Positions 22,617 to 35,847 of a DNA stretch of 64,000 nt are shown piece after piece; the stretch's first letter is position 1, and each line of letters begins with the position of its first letter. The position numbers were made by a program, and so were the translations under genes. The DNA comes from Buddleja alternifolia. Taxonomy: Eukaryota; Streptophyta; Magnoliopsida; Lamiales; Scrophulariaceae. The notes beneath the pieces were generated by a model that made no database searches, had not been told where the DNA came from, and saw nothing but the letters and a program-made list of their open reading frames with translations. The DNA lies in assembly GCA_019426215.1 (NCBI GenBank), contig CM033394.1, positions 38,314,423-38,378,422 on the forward strand, in the 5' to 3' direction.

Positions 22617-25600
22617 CAATTATTGATGCCAAAATAATGTTAGGGTGGTCCATAACAGAATATTCGACTTTTTAGATCCAACCAAAGCTGGCACTTCCAT
22701 TAAAAAAATTATCATTTTAAATGAATATGTTCTGCTAATTGTTCAACAAAATGATACTATATACCAGCATATCAACAAGATCATTACTGTATTTTTTTCA
22801 AATATATATATATATACACACAAATATTGTTGGTGTTATGATCAATCAATTTGATAATTTTTTAAATGGAGTGGTAAATAATTTAATCAATGTTTTTCAA
22901 TAGTTAAGAAGAATAGTATATCAAAAACATAATAAATATCAGGAAAAAATAATATAAAAACAATTAATCAAAAGAGTAGGAAATTTTAATCTAAATTACT
23001 GCTATTTTTTAGATGAATTAATGTGATATCGATCTTAGTAGTTCTTTTCTTTTCCAAATACATATTAAAATAATTTATTATATATATATATATATATTAA
23101 AATAAAAATCTTTTCGAATACATATATAAAAAGAAATTTAATTTGTTTTTTGGTAATTGAAAAGAAATTTAACTCATCTCTACCTGTGACTCTCCTGCAA
23201 ACACGTGGCTCCAAGAGGATTGGCACAACATAGTTAATTTAATAGGAATATACTGTAGTTTGTATTTCCTGAGGATTTATTTTATTACTTCAGACCCATA
23301 AATAGACTATGAATAGAACAAAAAATTGACCAAAACAATGTTGTACTTTATTATACTAAATAGTATTAATATGAATATGAATAATAATCAAATCAACTGG
23401 TCAGATATAAATGGACTAGGTCGTTCCGGTCAACACATAAGTTCAGCTGCCTGTTTTGCTTTTTTGTAACCGTCTTGGAAATATTATGTACTCTTTTTAA
23501 GTTTTTTTTTTTTTTTTTTGCAGCATATTTATAGGGTTAAAACCAAAATATCTTCTCCATTTTTGGATTATACCCCCAACTTAGTTGTTTAAATGAATAT
23601 CGATAATTATGCGACTACCATTTCACATCACATCGGATGGAGACGAGAGACGAGAGAGGTTTATAAATTTCAATGTCTCCTCTCCCTAGTGAGGTGTCTT
23701 TTAACATCATGGGCTTCCGACCAAATAAGATAATACTTCACACAAGGGCGTCAAGTTTATAAGATGATGAGTGCGTACCACATCAAATATGAAGTATGGA
23801 AAAAAAGGATTAGTAATCCACTTGGTTATTAAAAAATTGTGATTCTTATTGAGTTTTTGGGAGATGAACTTTTTATGTAACAATTATCAGTACATAAAGA
23901 ATCCTGTATGAGTTCAATCACGTGATCACGTAAATAATTGTAATTCGTTGGAAGAAGGTCCTAAAATTTGATGCAAATTATGTCATGTCATCTCTTATGA
24001 AGTATAATGGTTTCTTGAGAAAAAAATTTGCCTCTCCCATTGAAAGTATAAGCAAGTTTAACTACAACTAATATCTCAAACACAAGAACTATTGGTCTGG
24101 AAGCTAATTTCAATTTAATGTTTCATTTTGTATTCTACATTACAAATTTAGATCAAGTGTATAAAATACTTCCAAAATTATATTTTGGTGTCGATTCTAT
24201 ACAATTGATATTTATCTGGAGTTCAATATAAAAACAGATAAAACTTGGAACAAGAGATCCAAGAAGAAGACCTGAGAATATCAATCTAGATTCTCTGTTC
24301 CAAATGTTATTTCATCTCTTGTTCTATTTTTTATGCTCAAATATAAATGACAAAAATTTAATATACTTAAGTTTGTATATAAATGAAATACGAGACGAAA
24401 GACAATTTTAACTAAAATATACCGTGTCAAGATTATATAAATGGTAATATTTATGAACTCATGCTTCCCTCCAAAACTATTATCTTATTGCCAAAAAGCT
24501 CAAGATAACGAAGTACCAAACAAAGATGTAGGGTTGTTAGCGGATAACATTTTAGTTCTATGTTCTACCCGGGTTTGAATTTGATTTAAATTGCTTGGAA
24601 TATGTAATTAATATGCTATGTTTCATCCAATTAAGAGATCTCAAAATAAATGTAGCAACAATAATTTAATTATCCGATCTTGCCAAAAAGAGTACTAACA
24701 ATTTCTAATTACGTACTCTTTATTAAAATATTTATCATATAAATTATTTTAGAATGAGAATCGACATATAAACTCCCTTTTTTTAACTATACGCAATCCA
24801 TGGCTTTTATAGCCAAACATATTTGTAGACATGGTTAGCAAGGAAAGGTCGCATTGATCATAATGGTGTTCATTGAGACGTTGCAGAACTATCGTGGTTA
24901 AAAATCTTATAAAAATATTAAAAAAGATCTTTAAATATAAAAGATAATTTTAAAAATATTTTTTAATTAAATGTTGAAAGTGTTATAAAAATTATAAAAA
25001 TATCTACCAAAATATAAAAAACATTAATGTTGTAATTTATAATTATAATTAAAATGTTAAATGTACTATAATTTATTATATTTAAATATTTTTTAAAATG
25101 TAATTTTGCAAAAAATATCTAATAAATGTTCAAAATATTTTAAGCTAAATTTTGGTTTATACTATATTTTATTATATTGAAATATATTAAAATATTTAAT
25201 TTTTCAAAGGAATAAAAAAGAAAGAAATGAAAATTGAAGAAAATGAATTGTCTTCCCCAATCGTCTTCGCTGGCTCCCCATATCGCCAAACACCACTGAA
25301 CTTTGCCCACATCAACATGAGCCTCGTCCGCCCCTTTCGCCGCCCTAAAGCTCGAAATCGATTCACATCGAATCGATTAATCGATTTGATAGAACTGATA
25401 TCAAATCGATTTTATTACGAAACGAGGCGGATACGGTGAAGAAGACGATGTTGTGGGCGGTGGGTGTAGTGAAGAAGAAGATGAACTTATTTTTGCATTA
25501 TTATTTTTAAAAAAAAATTGATTTTTGGATTTTTCTATTTTCTATTTTCCCTTTTTCCTTTTCTTTTCTATTTTTTTTATTTTCTGATTTTTGGATTTCT

Positions 25601-26301
25601 TTTTTCTTTTCTTTTTTAGGGTTTAATCAGGGGCTTTTTCGACTTTTCAACGATTCTATTAAGGCAAATTTTGTGCAAAGTTTTGCAAACTACAGGAGGG
25701 GGGTGAGTAATAAAAAAGTTGGGGAGTACATTTATATGTAGGCCTAATTGCAGGGGGTGTATCCGTAACTATCCCAATATTATAATTAGTATTATTTAAT
25801 TCCTCAAAAATTATTTAACTGGCATGAAATTAAACACTAAAAGATAATATCATGGGTTGCATTGGTGCTACTATAACCCTAAATCGTATCATATAGTTCT
25901 TGCAATTAGTATAACTAAATAATTGTGCATTCATGCATAAAAATATTTATATTAGAATCAATAAATATCACCTTACAAGTGATCTAGCAATATGAAGATA
26001 TTCTTGAGAAGCCTCAATTCGGATCCCACGTGGAAAAAATTGGGAAAATTGACTTGTATATATAATGAGCCAAATGTAAGTATGGAACAATGAACGTTTA
26101 TTGTTGACGGTAGTTTAAATGTCCAATTCAATGTCACGCTTAATGGATTTGAAGGCATGCTTCGCATCCAACAAGCTCGCGAGACTAGTTTGTGACAATT
26201 CTAGCCTTGATTTAGTTCAAATGAGTCTTTACTTAACATTAACATTTGTTTCCATCCTTTTCAGTTAAACATGAAAACAATTTCAATAATAAAGTGTTTA
26301 T
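22617..26301. other. intergenic, AT-rich
   Basis: No gene is recognised. Microsatellites and homopolymer runs occur near 22803, 23078 and 23503. About 25225-25475 is a more GC-rich patch with an open frame (25227-25439) and repeats of 'aatcgatt'; it may be a captured gene fragment in a decayed transposon ending near 25770, but nothing in it is recognisable. Confidence 0.45.
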
Positions 26302-26567
26302 TGTTATGAACAAATTATATTAGTGGATGTCCGTATAATTTTCAAGTCCCTTCACCTCCATGTAACTCCATTGTCTTCTCATCTTTTATCATGAATAAAA
26401 TTCATTGTAATTTATTTTCCTCATTACGTAAATCAACCTTTGAGGTTCTTGATGAGTGCCGATAAATTGGCTATGTCATGTATTGTAGAGATACACAAAA
26501 TAAAATAAAGAATATCTCTCATTCTCTTATCTATTTACTTTGTCATATTTCAAGTTATTTCACAACA
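26302..26567 (+). repeat. 5' LTR of the copia element
   Basis: It begins TGTTATGAAC and ends near TTTCACAACA. The first 150 bp match the 3' LTR at 35859-36012 with scattered differences, including a shared block 'acgtaaatcaacctttgagg'. The following bases (TGTTGTCAGC) resemble only weakly the usual initiator-Met-tRNA primer site. Confidence 0.8.
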
Positions 26568-26721
26568 TGTTGTCAGCATGAAACGCCTCAAGGTATTAGT
26601 CATTTTTAATCCAAGAACTCCGCTTGCATAAGAGGTTGCCGAATCATACAACGTACAAGTTCACTTTTAACCCAAAGAAGTTATTCATTTATGTTTTGAT
26701 TGCTTTATTCATTTTACCAAT

Positions 26722-27570
26722 GGGCGAATAGCAATTTACCTCCCTGTGAAACTTCAAAAATGCAAAAAAAAAACCTGTGAAATAAAAATAGGCAATTTAC
26801 CCCCTGTGTAAAAATTAATGAAGCACACTGCCTCCCTAAACGTAATTAACTTAGATTTAGCAATATAAAGACTGAAATACCCTTACTTTCTAAAAATATT
26901 TACACTATAATTCTCTATTTTCTTTTCCCTTTTATAAAGTATCTATAATTATTATAATTTTTATTTTATTTTTTCATCTTCTTCCTCAACCTTCATCTTC
27001 TCCACCAAAACCCTAACCCTAAATTCACCTTCTTCATCACCTTATCAACTACAACACTAATTACTACTTTCTCTCACTAAAACTCTCTAATTTCAATTCC
27101 ATTATATTTCAATTTCCAGATGCAAAAAAAAAAGCCACATTCATCCGCCCCAAATTGCAGTCGTCCGCCGCCGCATCCCAGCCTACCATGGACATCTTCG
27201 GTCGCCGCCTCCACCGCCGTCGTCACCTGCTTTCTAGATCAATCCAAATCCACCATTGCCCCTGCTCAAACAAACACTTTACGGAGCCTCCATCACCATC
27301 GGCTTGTCGCCATCGCCGCTGCCTGGTTCCCCCACTATTTAATCTCAACCGTTGATCTTTATCAATTAGATCCAATGGTTATTAGATGGGGCAAAATGGT
27401 CTTATCAAGGCAAAAATATCATAACCACTCTCAAAATGCGCGAGTGGCGCGCGTGGGGAGCTGAATTGCTTCATTAATTTTTACATAGGGGGGTAAATTG
27501 CCTATTTTTATTTCACAGGGTTTTTTTTGCATTTTCGAAGTTTCACAGGGAGGTAAATTGCTATTCGCCC
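26722..27570 (+). mobile_element. Pack-MULE-like element with GC-rich cargo
   Basis: Terminal inverted repeats of about 104 bp (26722-26825 and 27467-27570) begin GGGCGAATAGCAATTTACC and are nearly identical, which suggests recent movement. Both flanks are TTTTACCAAT (26712-26721 and 27571-27580), a 9-10 bp target duplication typical of Mutator-like elements. The interior has no transposase. It has a promoter-like part with a telo-box (AAACCCTAACCCTAAA at 27008-27023), then a pyrimidine-rich leader-like stretch, and then a GC-rich open region at about 27120-27464. That layout is typical of a Pack-MULE carrying a captured 5' gene fragment. The parent gene is not recognised. Confidence 0.8.
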
Positions 27571-27717
27571 TTTTACCAATATAAGCATGTTCACTGTCTG
27601 CCCATTTGTCACAAATATGGAGTTGAAAATTAGGAAAACATATGGTAAATTAAATATAATATTTTATATAGTTAATTGATTGTTATCTAATTTTTCTTAT
27701 ATGATGATAGTATTATA

Positions 27718-28520
27718 ATGACAAATCTTGCAAAACTCTGATTTTGTGGCTATTGATATTATGGAAAAGAATTATTTATCTTGGGTGTTAGATGTTGAAA
27801 TTCATCTAGACACAAATGATCTTGGAGGCACAATCGAAGAAGGAAATAAAGCATTTAATCAAAAAAAGGCCAAATCTATGATTTTCCTTCGTCACCACCT
27901 TCATGAAGGCTTAAAAAGTGAGTATCTTACAATAAAAGATCCACTTGTTCTTTGGAATAACTTGAAAGAAAGGTATCACCACCAGAAAACTATTATTCTT
28001 CCAAAAACGCGTTATGATTGGATGCATTTGCGATTACAAGATTTTAATACTGTAAGTGAGTATAACTCTGCAATGATTAGAATCAATTCTCAACTGAAAT
28101 TGTGTGGATAAAAAATCACTGATGAGGATATGTTAGAAAAAATATTCTCCACTTTTTTATATCCAATGTGCTCCTGCAGCAACAATATCGTGAAAAAGGT
28201 TTTAACAAATATTCTGACTAATCTCTTGCGACTGAACAAAACAATGTGCCTTTCATGAAAAATCATGAGTGTCGTCCAATTGGTTCTACTCCATTCCCTG
28301 AAGTGAATGTAGCAACACATAATCATTTTAATCATGAACAAAGTCTAGGTCGTGGTCGTGGTCGTGGATATGGTCATGAAAATCGTGGTGGTTATTCAAA
28401 GAATAAATTTTCACTAGAAGTGGAAAAATAATTAAGAGAAAAATGAAGGTGGACAAAATAGCAAATCTATAGAGAATTTATGCTATCAATTGGGTGGAAA
28501 AGGTCATTAGTCATGTACCT
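27718..28520 (+). pseudogene. broken gag of the copia element
   Basis: An ATG at 27718 starts a copia-like N-terminus but goes out of frame within about ten codons; the longer frame continues to a stop at 28109. That frame holds the gag core with ENYLSW-like NYLSWVLDVEIHL, VLWNNLKERYHHQ and TVSEYNSAMIRI. Past the stop, other frames carry an Arg/Gly-rich stretch (about 28345-28400) and a decayed CCHC zinc knuckle near 28478-28520, where a stop replaces the usual Trp. Confidence 0.82.
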
Positions 28521-28920
28521 ATCGTACACCAAAATATCTTGTTGACCTTTACCAAGAATCGCTAAAAGCAAAAAAAATAAAATAGAAACAAATTTTAATT
28601 TTGAAGAAGGTGATTCTGGTCATGGCCATTTTGATGACACTCATTTAGATGTTGCTGATTTCTTTGTTGATCCTGATAAAAAATTGATCATTTGATTGGA
28701 GATGGTAGTGTTCAATATAAGTTTCTTAAGTTTTAACTCTAGTTTGTTTTAAATAAATATCAAGTGTGTTGTTTTTCCTTTTGCCAAGACAATAAAGAAT
28801 TTATTTATAAAATTGTCTTTTGAACTTTTAAGTAATATTTTCTATTATAGCTTTCTTTTCTTTTATTCTTATTATGCTTCAATAAAGAATGAGTATTTAC
28901 TTGTTCAACAACAACATTAA

Positions 28921-30291
28921 TAATGGAGATATGTGTCTCGCTGATAGTGCAATAACTCACCATTCTCAAGAATAAAAAATACTTCTCTTATTTAGTAATG
29001 CAAGAAGCCAATTATAGTACTATATCAGGTAGTACAAAGTTAATTGAAGGCTTCGACAGAGTTAATATAAACATTATATTCTACTAAGTCTCCGTGAAAT
29101 TTACTAAGCTTCAAAGATATCCGCTAAAATGGATATCATATATTGAGACAACAAGTGATGGCAATATTGAGTATCTTTACATCACTAATACAATATATGG
29201 TAACAATTATGTATTCGAAAAGTTACTTGCATTTTCCTCTGATTTGTACTACGAGTATATATATTCTATTGAAACACATGTTATCGTAAAGCAGAAGTTT
29301 GCGAATCAAAATAAGTTTGTTGTTTGGCATGACCGGTTGGGCCATCCCCAATCAATTATGATATAAAAAATAATTGAGAATTCATGTGGTCATCCATTGA
29401 AGAGTCATACGATTCTTCAATCAAATGATTTCTCATATATTGCTTGTTCTCAAGGATAGTTGATTATTCGGCCATCAACAACAAAAATAGGAAGTGAATC
29501 TCTTACGTTTTTGAAATGTATTCAAGGCGACATTTGTGGACCAATACACCCGGCATGTGGACCATTTAGCTCTTGGTTTTAATTGATGCACCAACAAGAT
29601 AGTCACATGTGTCTTTATTATTAACCCGAAACCTGGTGTTTGCGAGATTGCTTGCTCAATTGGTTAAACTACAAACACATTTTCCTAATTATCCAATTAA
29701 GAAAGTACGCCTTGATAATGCGGGTGAATTTACTTCCAAAACGTTTAATGGCTATTGTATGTCTATTAGAATTGATATTGTACATTTTGTAGCACATGTT
29801 CATACACAAACGGGTCCAGCTGAATCGTTTATAAAAGGTCTGCTGTTAATTGCAAGACCTTTACTTATGAGATCAAAACTTCCTAATTCTTGTTGGGGAC
29901 ATGCTATTTTGCATACAACAGAGCTGCATTAGGTTAACAAGTTATCATAAGTCCTCCCAATTACAATTGGTTTTTGGTCAGGAACCAAATATTTTCCATC
30001 TCAAATTTTTTAGATGTGCGGTGTATAATTGCTCTACCACAACACACTAAGATGGGTCCTCAAAGAAAGTTGAGAATTGATGTTGGATTTGAATCTCTAT
30101 CTATAATAAAGTATCTAGAGTCATTTACTGGAGACTTATTCACTATTCGGTTTGTTGATTGTCATTTTGATGAATCAAATTTTCCAATATTAGGGGGAGA
30201 AAATAAGCAGTTGGAAAAGAAGATTAGTTGGAATGAATTATCTTTATCTCATTTTGATCCTCGTATAAAACAATGTGAACCAGAAGTTTAA
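28921..30291 (+). pseudogene. broken protease and integrase of the copia element
   Basis: Near 28940 is LADSAITH, a protease active-site DSA motif. The pre-integrase domain ends in VVWHDRLGHP (about 29318-29347). Integrase fragments follow: GDICGP near 29529 (first acidic residue), VRLDNAGEF near 29705 (second), and a GPAESF stretch near 29815 where the third acidic residue is expected. Stops and frame changes separate these blocks, so no intact integrase remains. Confidence 0.82.
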
Positions 30292-30634
30292 AAGATAATT
30301 CGTTTACAAAGTTTAGCTAACCAACTGCCAGACGCATTTACTGACCCAAGAGAGTGACTAAATTACATGTACCAGCTACTAATGCTCCAATAAGAATTGA
30401 TGTCCCTATTGGACAAATTAATATTTCAAACGAGTCTAAAGCACGCCTGAAGTGTGGTAACTATCGGTTCCATAGATAGCAATCATTGAAAAAGAAAAGA
30501 AACAAATAATCGAGATGGTCAAATCGAGCATAAAGTAACTCCTGAAGAGTCCCTAATCATAACTAATTTCAGTTCCAGAAGAAACTCATATACTTGAAAT
30601 TTGTGAAAATAATGAGATTTCAGTAGATTATATT

Positions 30635-31071
30635 ATGAACGGGATACAATGGAATCAAAATAAAGCTAATATTGACAATGTTTTTGCATATAATGTAACA
30701 CCAAATGTGATTAATGAGGATCAAAAACCAAAGTTTGTTAATGAATGCAAAAACAGAGATGATTGGCCAAAATGGAAAGACGCAATTGAGGCACAGTTAA
30801 ACTCTCTTGCAAAACTAAAAGTTTTTCAACATGTAGTTTGTATACCTGAACATGTAAAGCCAGTATGATATAAATGGGTATTTGTGAGAAAACGAAATGA
30901 GAAAGATGAAATTGTAAATACAAGGCATGTCTTGATGCCCAAGAATTTTCAAAGACCTGACATAGATTATGATGAGATAGACTCTCCCGTGGTGGATGCA
31001 ACTTCTTTTCGATATTTAATAAGTCTGAAAGTGCATGAAAAATTCGATTTGCGTCTAATGGATGTTGTTAC
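30635..31071 (+). pseudogene. N-terminal half of copia reverse transcriptase
   Basis: Recognisable blocks are DWPKWKDAIEAQLNSL, YKWVFVRKRNEKDEIV and FDLRLMDVV. An in-frame stop separates the first two. The domain breaks off at 31071 exactly where a solo LTR is inserted, and its continuation lies beyond 34373. Confidence 0.85.
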
Positions 31072-34000
31072 TGTTAGGTGTATGGCCTCAATGCCGTGAG
31101 GAATTAGATTGAGTGGGAAACTTATAAGTTATTTTGTACAAACTATTAAGTTTCTATTTTTAGAAGAAAGGTTCGTTGCTTTTGTTCATACAAACCTCAC
31201 TGGTATTTTATTGTATTGAACAAATAGTCCTTGAGATTTAAAGATAGACTTTCTACCTCTTATGTGTATAAGAGGAGACACTAGAAGAGTCGAGCACTTA
31301 ATCTCTTAATATTGGTTCGCGAGTTAAGGAATTTTAATTGGGCATTAAAATTCAACTCGTATGACACTTGCTTTGACAAGAAGTGACAGTCGAACGCTGA
31401 TTTGATAGTGGGAGCCTATGTCATAAATATGATTAATAGAATTAACATATTTGAACTCGACTCGCCTTAATCTAGTCGCACGGATATTTACTCTTTGACA
31501 GTCAATGATTGGGATTAAAATTGTGATAGCATGTGTGAATTTTTGACCTGGGGAGTTATTTATAATGTGTTTGTAGTATTGGACCTATTACCAGAGTAGT
31601 TAGGCCCGTATCACTTGATAGGTGGGTCAACCTTGAAGTACGATTCAAATGGTGTATTCGATTTGTAAGATAACTGCCAATATGGAATCCACTGTCTCGA
31701 TAATAAACGAGTATGTGACCTGTACGATCATAAGTAATTGAAATTATAAGTCTTTACCCAAAGCATGTAAACTAGCTCATGATGGACACTGAAGATAGTT
31801 TGGTAATTTTACATTATTATGATCCAAAGTACAGTATCAAGTTCTATGAGTTTGACATACCATGGCTCTTACTTGATCCGGTCACGTCGGTAAAGAGTTT
31901 ATAGCATATGGTAATTGTAATTAAGGTTCATGATGACGTATTCTTCTCGTATTCAATTGGTGCTGGCTAGGTGACAACCTTATCCTTTGATATCCTCTCA
32001 TTGCCAATTTAAGCGAGCCTAGAGAGTCGCGCTATGTGAAGAAAAGGAATAATATTCTATGATAAGGGTATTTTGGTAAATTCACATTGGATGTGAATGA
32101 CTGATAAAATGGATGACATAATTTAATTAAAGACGTTTAATTAGATTAAATAAATAAATTAAATTATTAATTCATAAGTTAAATTAATTAGGATTAATTT
32201 ATAAGTTGAATTAAATTAATTAGATTAAGTTTGATCAGATTAAAGTAAATAATTAAAACCAAATCCGATTTGGACTTGGACTTAATTAATTACAGGTGGG
32301 CTAAGATGGAACAAAGCCTGAAAGCCCGTCCCACCTAGGCCCACGTGGCTGACCCCAAAACCTCAGTACGTGCTAGTCAGAAAACATAACTCCAATTCTT
32401 AGTCTTTTCAGAATCAGACTTTGAGACTAAAAACCTAGAGCAAAAGAAAGACAGAAATATTCCCTCTGTTGGGAATCTTGTTGGCATGCGCAACGGAATA
32501 TAAAAACAGATCCAGATTCCCAAATCAAGATCAATTCGTGGCTTTCGTTGATTTTTAATCAAGAAAAAGATGAATACGAAAAATTTACCTTTTCGCGTAT
32601 TCAACTTTAATCTTCGTGAATCTTCAATCTTCTCCAACGGTTCAATTATACCGTCTCTAGATCATCATGCAGCGGAATTGACTATGGAAAAATCTCCGAC
32701 TCCATCTCCATAGGCGGCTAGCGAGAGAGAGAAGGAAGAAAAGTTTTCTCTGTGTTGAATTTCTGGTGGAGGAATTTCACGTTATGCTCTCAGCTAACTG
32801 TCAGCTGTGTTCTCTGGCTTGTGTTGGAGGATTAAATAAATCCTCCAACTGAGCCCATCAATACACGCTCATATGGGCTGTTGGAAAATAATTGGGCTAT
32901 GTTGACCCAATCAACTTAGTCCAATTAATTTAATCAATTAATATTTAATCCAATTAAATATATATTGATTAAATCAACAGTACTTAATTAATTAATTATT
33001 ATTCTAGTTTAAATGTTTAATTAACCTAGTCAATTAAATATTCAAACTAATTAATTTAATTTACCATTATTTAATCCAATTAAACAACAAATTAAATTAA
33101 TTTGTCCAATTTATGAATTCATGCTACCCAGGGACAAATTACCAAAACACCCTCCAAATACAAGACTTGATTTTCCCATCTATTCCTTTATAGCGCGACT
33201 CTCTAGGTTCGTCTCAATTTGCAATGGAAGGATACCAAAGGATGTGGGTGACACCTAGCCAAAATCGTGGCCCCACATCATAGCCCAATCGAGTACGAAA
33301 TGACTATGTCATTACGAACCTCTAGATTATGAATACCGTATGAGTATAAGCCATTCACTGATGTATCCCGATCGAGTGAGAGTCATGGAATATGTCAAAC
33401 TCACAGGACTCGATGCTACACTTAAGAATCATAGTAATATGAGATTACTAAACATGAGTTAGTTCATCAACTCTGGCCAGAGACTTTCAATCTCATTTAC
33501 CTATGATCGCATAGGATACTTCTCGTTTACTTTTGAGACAGTGAATTCCTTTCTTGACAATCACCTCACATGCTACTTGCCCATTGGAAAGCATTTCGAG
33601 GTCGACCCCACCTTTCAACGGGTGAATTGGGCCTAACTACTCTAGTGACAGAATCCAACTTCACAAGCACACTGTGACCGTAACTCCTTAGGTCTAAGAT
33701 TCATACATATCATAATCAATAATCCAATCATTGACAGTCACTGAGCAAAAACCCATGTAATCGGATTACTACGAGCCGTGTTCGAATACACTAATCCCAT
33801 CAATGTATCTTTGACACAAACTCCCACTATCCCATAGTGTTCGACTAGCACTCCTTTGTCAGAGCATGTGTCATACAAGTTCATACGAATCCCATTTAAG
33901 TGATCAAGTATCAAACCCTTCCAGTGCCCATCTCCTTAACTACTATAAGGAGTGCGAAGGTTTGCCTTGACACACATGGACTAGTTGTTTAGTTAAGACT

Positions 34001-34373
34001 TTATAGATGCCATCAAGAATTATACGAATAATCCTATTGTTGCCTTTATATTAATTAGAGGTTGCACAATATAAACTCGTACCTTATATTCTAAACCTCG
34101 TTGGCATCGAGGGCACATTCCCAACACCCTCTCCTCTCCTAACTAGCCGTCGCCGCCATCAATGCTATGGAGGAGATCAGAGCTCTTGTGGAGATAATCT
34201 TTCACGTGATAATCTGGAGGCAGGAATCTAGGGCTGCTGCTGATTAAATAATTTTTGTGGTCAAGAGGTAATTAGATTATCGTTTTTCTTGTAGCAAGAT
34301 ATCACGAAATTCCGTATTCAATTTCTGGTATGATTTGTATGAATAACTTTATCCGCTAGAACGAATCACAACA
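31072..34373. mobile_element. outer solo LTR, split by a second solo LTR
   Basis: It begins TGTTAGGTG and ends CACAACA, flanked by an exact 5-bp duplication GTTAC at 31067-31071 and 34374-34378. Removing the nested element and its duplicated CCCTC leaves about 1637 bp, nearly the same as the 1660-bp inner LTR. The left end, with 'ggcctcaatgcc', aligns with the reverse complement of the inner LTR's right end ('gccctcgatgcc'). Further matching blocks ('agagtagttaggccc', 'actgtctc', 'aacgag') follow in order. The two are therefore diverged members of one family in opposite orientations. Confidence 0.9.
32467..34126. mobile_element. inner solo LTR, 1660 bp, nested
   Basis: It begins TGTTGGGAAT and ends ATTCCCAACA, perfect 10-bp terminal inverted repeats, and is flanked by an exact 5-bp duplication CCCTC (32462-32466 and 34127-34131). 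No internal domain or primer-binding site is present. It sits inside the outer solo LTR in inverted orientation. The minus-strand open frame 32377-32637 spans its left boundary and has no support as a gene. Confidence 0.92.
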
Positions 34374-34402
34374 GTTACAGTCTATTTGTATGACTCACTA
34401 GA

Positions 34403-34437
<35 letters not shown>

Positions 34438-35640
34438 CCCTAAAGGATTTAATATGCCTGAAACATACAACTCAAGTTCTTGAGAACATTATTTAATCAA
34501 ATTAAATAAGTATCTGTATGGGTTGAAACAATCTGGACGAATGTTGTATAATCGTCTCGGTGAATATTTGTTGAAAGAAGGATATTGATCCAATTTGTCC
34601 CTGTATTTTCATGAAAAGATCTGTAAAGGAGTTTGTTGTCATTGCTGTTTATGTCAATGATTTAAATATCATTGGAACTCCTGAAGAGCTTTCAAAAGTT
34701 GTAAATTGCGTAAAGAAAGAATTTGAGATGAAAGATCTTGGAAGAACAAAATATTGCCTCGGTTGCAAATTGAATATTTAAAGAACAGAATTTTTGTCTA
34801 TCAAAATGCTTATGTATCAAAGGTGCTAAAGTGATTCTATATGGATAAATCACATCCATTGAGCACCCCAATGATTGTAAAGTCACTAGGTGTGAACAAA
34901 GATTCTTTTCGACCTCGAGAAAGTGATGAAAAATTAGTTGGTCCTGAAGTACCATATCTAAGTGCAATTGGTGCATTAATTTATCTTGTTTGTCATACTC
35001 GACCTGATATCTTACACCGTTAATCTGTTAGCGAGATATAGTTCTTCACCGACACAGGGAATGGTATTAAGCATGTACTTCGTTACCTTAGAGGTACGGT
35101 GGATATGGGTTTGTTTTATTCAAATGAACCCAAGTCAGATTTGATTGGATATACAGATGCTAGATATCTATCTGATCCTCATAATGGTCGCTCACAAATG
35201 GGCTATTTGTTTACATATGGAGATACAACCATTTTGTGGCGATCTATGAAGCAAACCATAACAGCCGCATCATCTTCATTCAGAAATCTTAGCTATTCAT
35301 GAGGCAAGTCGAGAATGTGTTTGGTTAAGATCTATGATTCAGCATATTCGAGCAACTTGTGGTTTATCTTCTGAAAAAATGATTCAACAATCTTATATGA
35401 AAATAATTTTGCATGTATCACGCAATTGAAAGAAGGGTACATCAAAGGAGATAGAGCAAAACATATTTCACCAAAGTTGTTTTTCACTCATGATTTTCAG
35501 AAGAATGGTGATATCAATGTTCAACAAGTCGTTCCAGTGAAAATCTTGCAGATTTGTTTAGCAAGTCACTTTCTACTACAACATTCAAAAGCTAGTTTAT
35601 AATATTGGAGTTCGACGACTCAAAGATCTTGATTGGTATT
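34374..35640 (+). pseudogene. C-terminal reverse transcriptase and RNase H of the copia element
   Basis: The frame resumes after the GTTAC duplication. A (TA)n run at about 34404-34432 interrupts it. Recognisable blocks are KYLYGLKQSGRMLYNRL (about 34505), IAVYVNDLNIIG (about 34640), and an RNase-H-like GYTDARYLSDPHNGRSQMGY then TILWRSMKQTITAASS (about 35145-35275). The usual YVDD catalytic box reads YVND, so the polymerase would lack a catalytic aspartate even without the frameshifts. Confidence 0.85.
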
Positions 35641-35847
35641 GTCATGAGGGGGAGATAATATGCGTTGCACTCTTTTTCCCTTAACTATGGTTTTTTCCCA
35701 TTGGGTTTTTGTGGTAGGTTTTTAATACGACAGCATCTAATTACGTATTGATAGAATTATGTACTCTTTTTCCTTCACTAGTTTTTTTATCCCACATGAT
35801 TTTTCCTAGTAAGATTTTAACGAGACATATTCTTTAGTAATGGACAT

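Noticed and set aside
27120..27464. 114-codon open frame considered as a gene
   Set aside because: It lies between Mutator-type terminal repeats and shows no known domain; it is described as transposon cargo.
32377..32637. 86-codon minus-strand open frame
   Set aside because: It crosses the boundary of the nested solo LTR and has no recognisable domain.
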